Positions 5,719 through 6,122 of a stretch of DNA of 6,122 nt are shown piece by piece. Every line of letters starts with the position of its first letter. Positions within the stretch are counted from its first letter, which is position 1. The notes below the pieces were generated by a model, which made no database searches, was not told where the DNA came from, and saw only the letters and a program-made list of their open reading frames with translations. The stretch comes from Zavarzinia sp. (GTDB lineage: Bacteria > Pseudomonadota > Alphaproteobacteria > Zavarziniales > Zavarziniaceae), in contig JAQVKV010000161.1 in assembly GCA_028694545.1 (NCBI GenBank), positions 1 through 6,122 on the forward strand, given 5' to 3'. The position numbers were made by a program, and so were the translations under genes.

Positions 5719-6122
5719 TGGCACGGCCACAGGAATCCTGGGTCTGTCAGGTCTGCGGCGCGGCGGCGCGCAAATGGTCCGGGCGCTGCGAAGCCTGCGG
5801 TGCCTGGAACAGCATGGTCGAGGAAGCGGCCCCCGCCGCCCTGCCCGGCGGGCTGGACGCGAAGAGCCGGCGCAAGTCCCGCGCGCCCGCCTTCGCCGAT
5901 CTCCGGGGCGGCGAAGCGCCGCCGCCGCGCCTGCCCAGCGGCATTGACGAATTCGACCGGGTCGCGGGCGGCGGTCTGGTGCCCGGCTCCGCCTTGCTGG
6001 TGGGCGGCGACCCCGGCATCGGCAAGTCCACCATCCTGCTGCAGGTCGTCGCCGCGCTCGCGCGGGCCGGGCGGGTTTGCGCCTATGTTTCCGGCGAGGA
6101 GGCGATCGATCAGGTGCGGCTG
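5718..6122 (+). CDS. radA: DNA repair protein RadA (5' part, runs off the window)
   Basis: The first 135 codons of RadA (Sms), a RecA-like, DnaB-type hexameric ATPase that promotes branch migration and processing of recombination intermediates; full-length relatives have about 450-460 residues. An N-terminal four-cysteine zinc finger is present (Cys10, Cys13, Cys24, Cys27, in CQVC and CEAC with KWSGRC between them). The ATPase core then starts: LPSGIDEFDRVAGGG (72-86), Walker A GDPGIGKS (97-104, Lys103) and the YVSGEEA block near 125-130. The KNRFG motif and the Lon-protease-like C-terminal domain lie beyond the edge and cannot be judged. The ATG shares a base with the preceding stop (TGATG) and has no strong ribosome binding site of its own, suggesting coupling to the ATPase gene. 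Confidence 0.95.
   Translation, partial: MARPQESWVCQVCGAAARKWSGRCEACGAWNSMVEEAAPAALPGGLDAKSRRKSRAPAFADLRGGEAPPPRLPSGIDEFDRVAGGGLVPGSALLVGGDPGIGKSTILLQVVAALARAGRVCAYVSGEEAIDQVRL

Noticed and set aside
4154..5730. - strand open frames opposite the permease and ATPase genes (4154-4834 and 4915-5730)
   Set aside because: They have His/Asp/Gly-rich low-complexity translations and no domain, and the opposite strand carries intact ABC transporter motifs.

Overview
The window looks like a core chromosomal segment of a high-GC alphaproteobacterium. The evidence is strongly G/C-biased third codon positions, an alphaproteobacterial-style DnaB with a short insertion between Walker A and the SLEM motif, and the gene order dnaB - alr - MlaE/MlaF-type ABC pair - radA. 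From memory this order occurs in Sphingomonadales and Rhodospirillales; I cannot fix the order or genus from sequence alone. All six recognised genes lie on the + strand. I see no insertion sequence, prophage, CRISPR array, tRNA or rRNA.

Layout. Positions 1-202 are a non-coding leader with an A/T-richer patch (about 83-121) that holds a weak sigma-70-like promoter candidate and short direct repeats. Positions 203-1426 encode a cyclopropane-fatty-acyl-phospholipid synthase with all the expected active-site residues. Positions 1427-1531 are a 105-base gap with two notable structures: a near-perfect 21-base palindrome (1443-1463) and a G/C hairpin (1508-1524) whose 3' arm is the likely dnaB Shine-Dalgarno sequence. 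From 1532 to the right edge the genes are packed without gaps: dnaB (1532-3052), alr (3036-4172), an MlaE-family permease (4172-4948), an MlaF-like ATPase (4945-5718) and the first 135 codons of radA (5718 to the edge). Consecutive genes overlap by 17, 1, 4 and 1 bases, which indicates one polycistronic unit with translational coupling.

Function. The unit mixes chromosome replication (DnaB helicase), cell-wall precursor supply (D-alanine from Alr), probable inner-membrane lipid transport (MlaE/MlaF) and recombinational repair (RadA). The cfa gene upstream modifies membrane phospholipids. It is probably a separate transcription unit, although read-through into dnaB is possible because no intrinsic terminator with a T-tract lies between them.

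I found no clear sign of a previously undescribed system. The observations most worth a second look are regulatory: the palindrome and the Shine-Dalgarno-sequestering hairpin before dnaB, the helically phased repeat before cfa, and the MlaE/F pair with no MCE-domain (MlaD) gene beside it.
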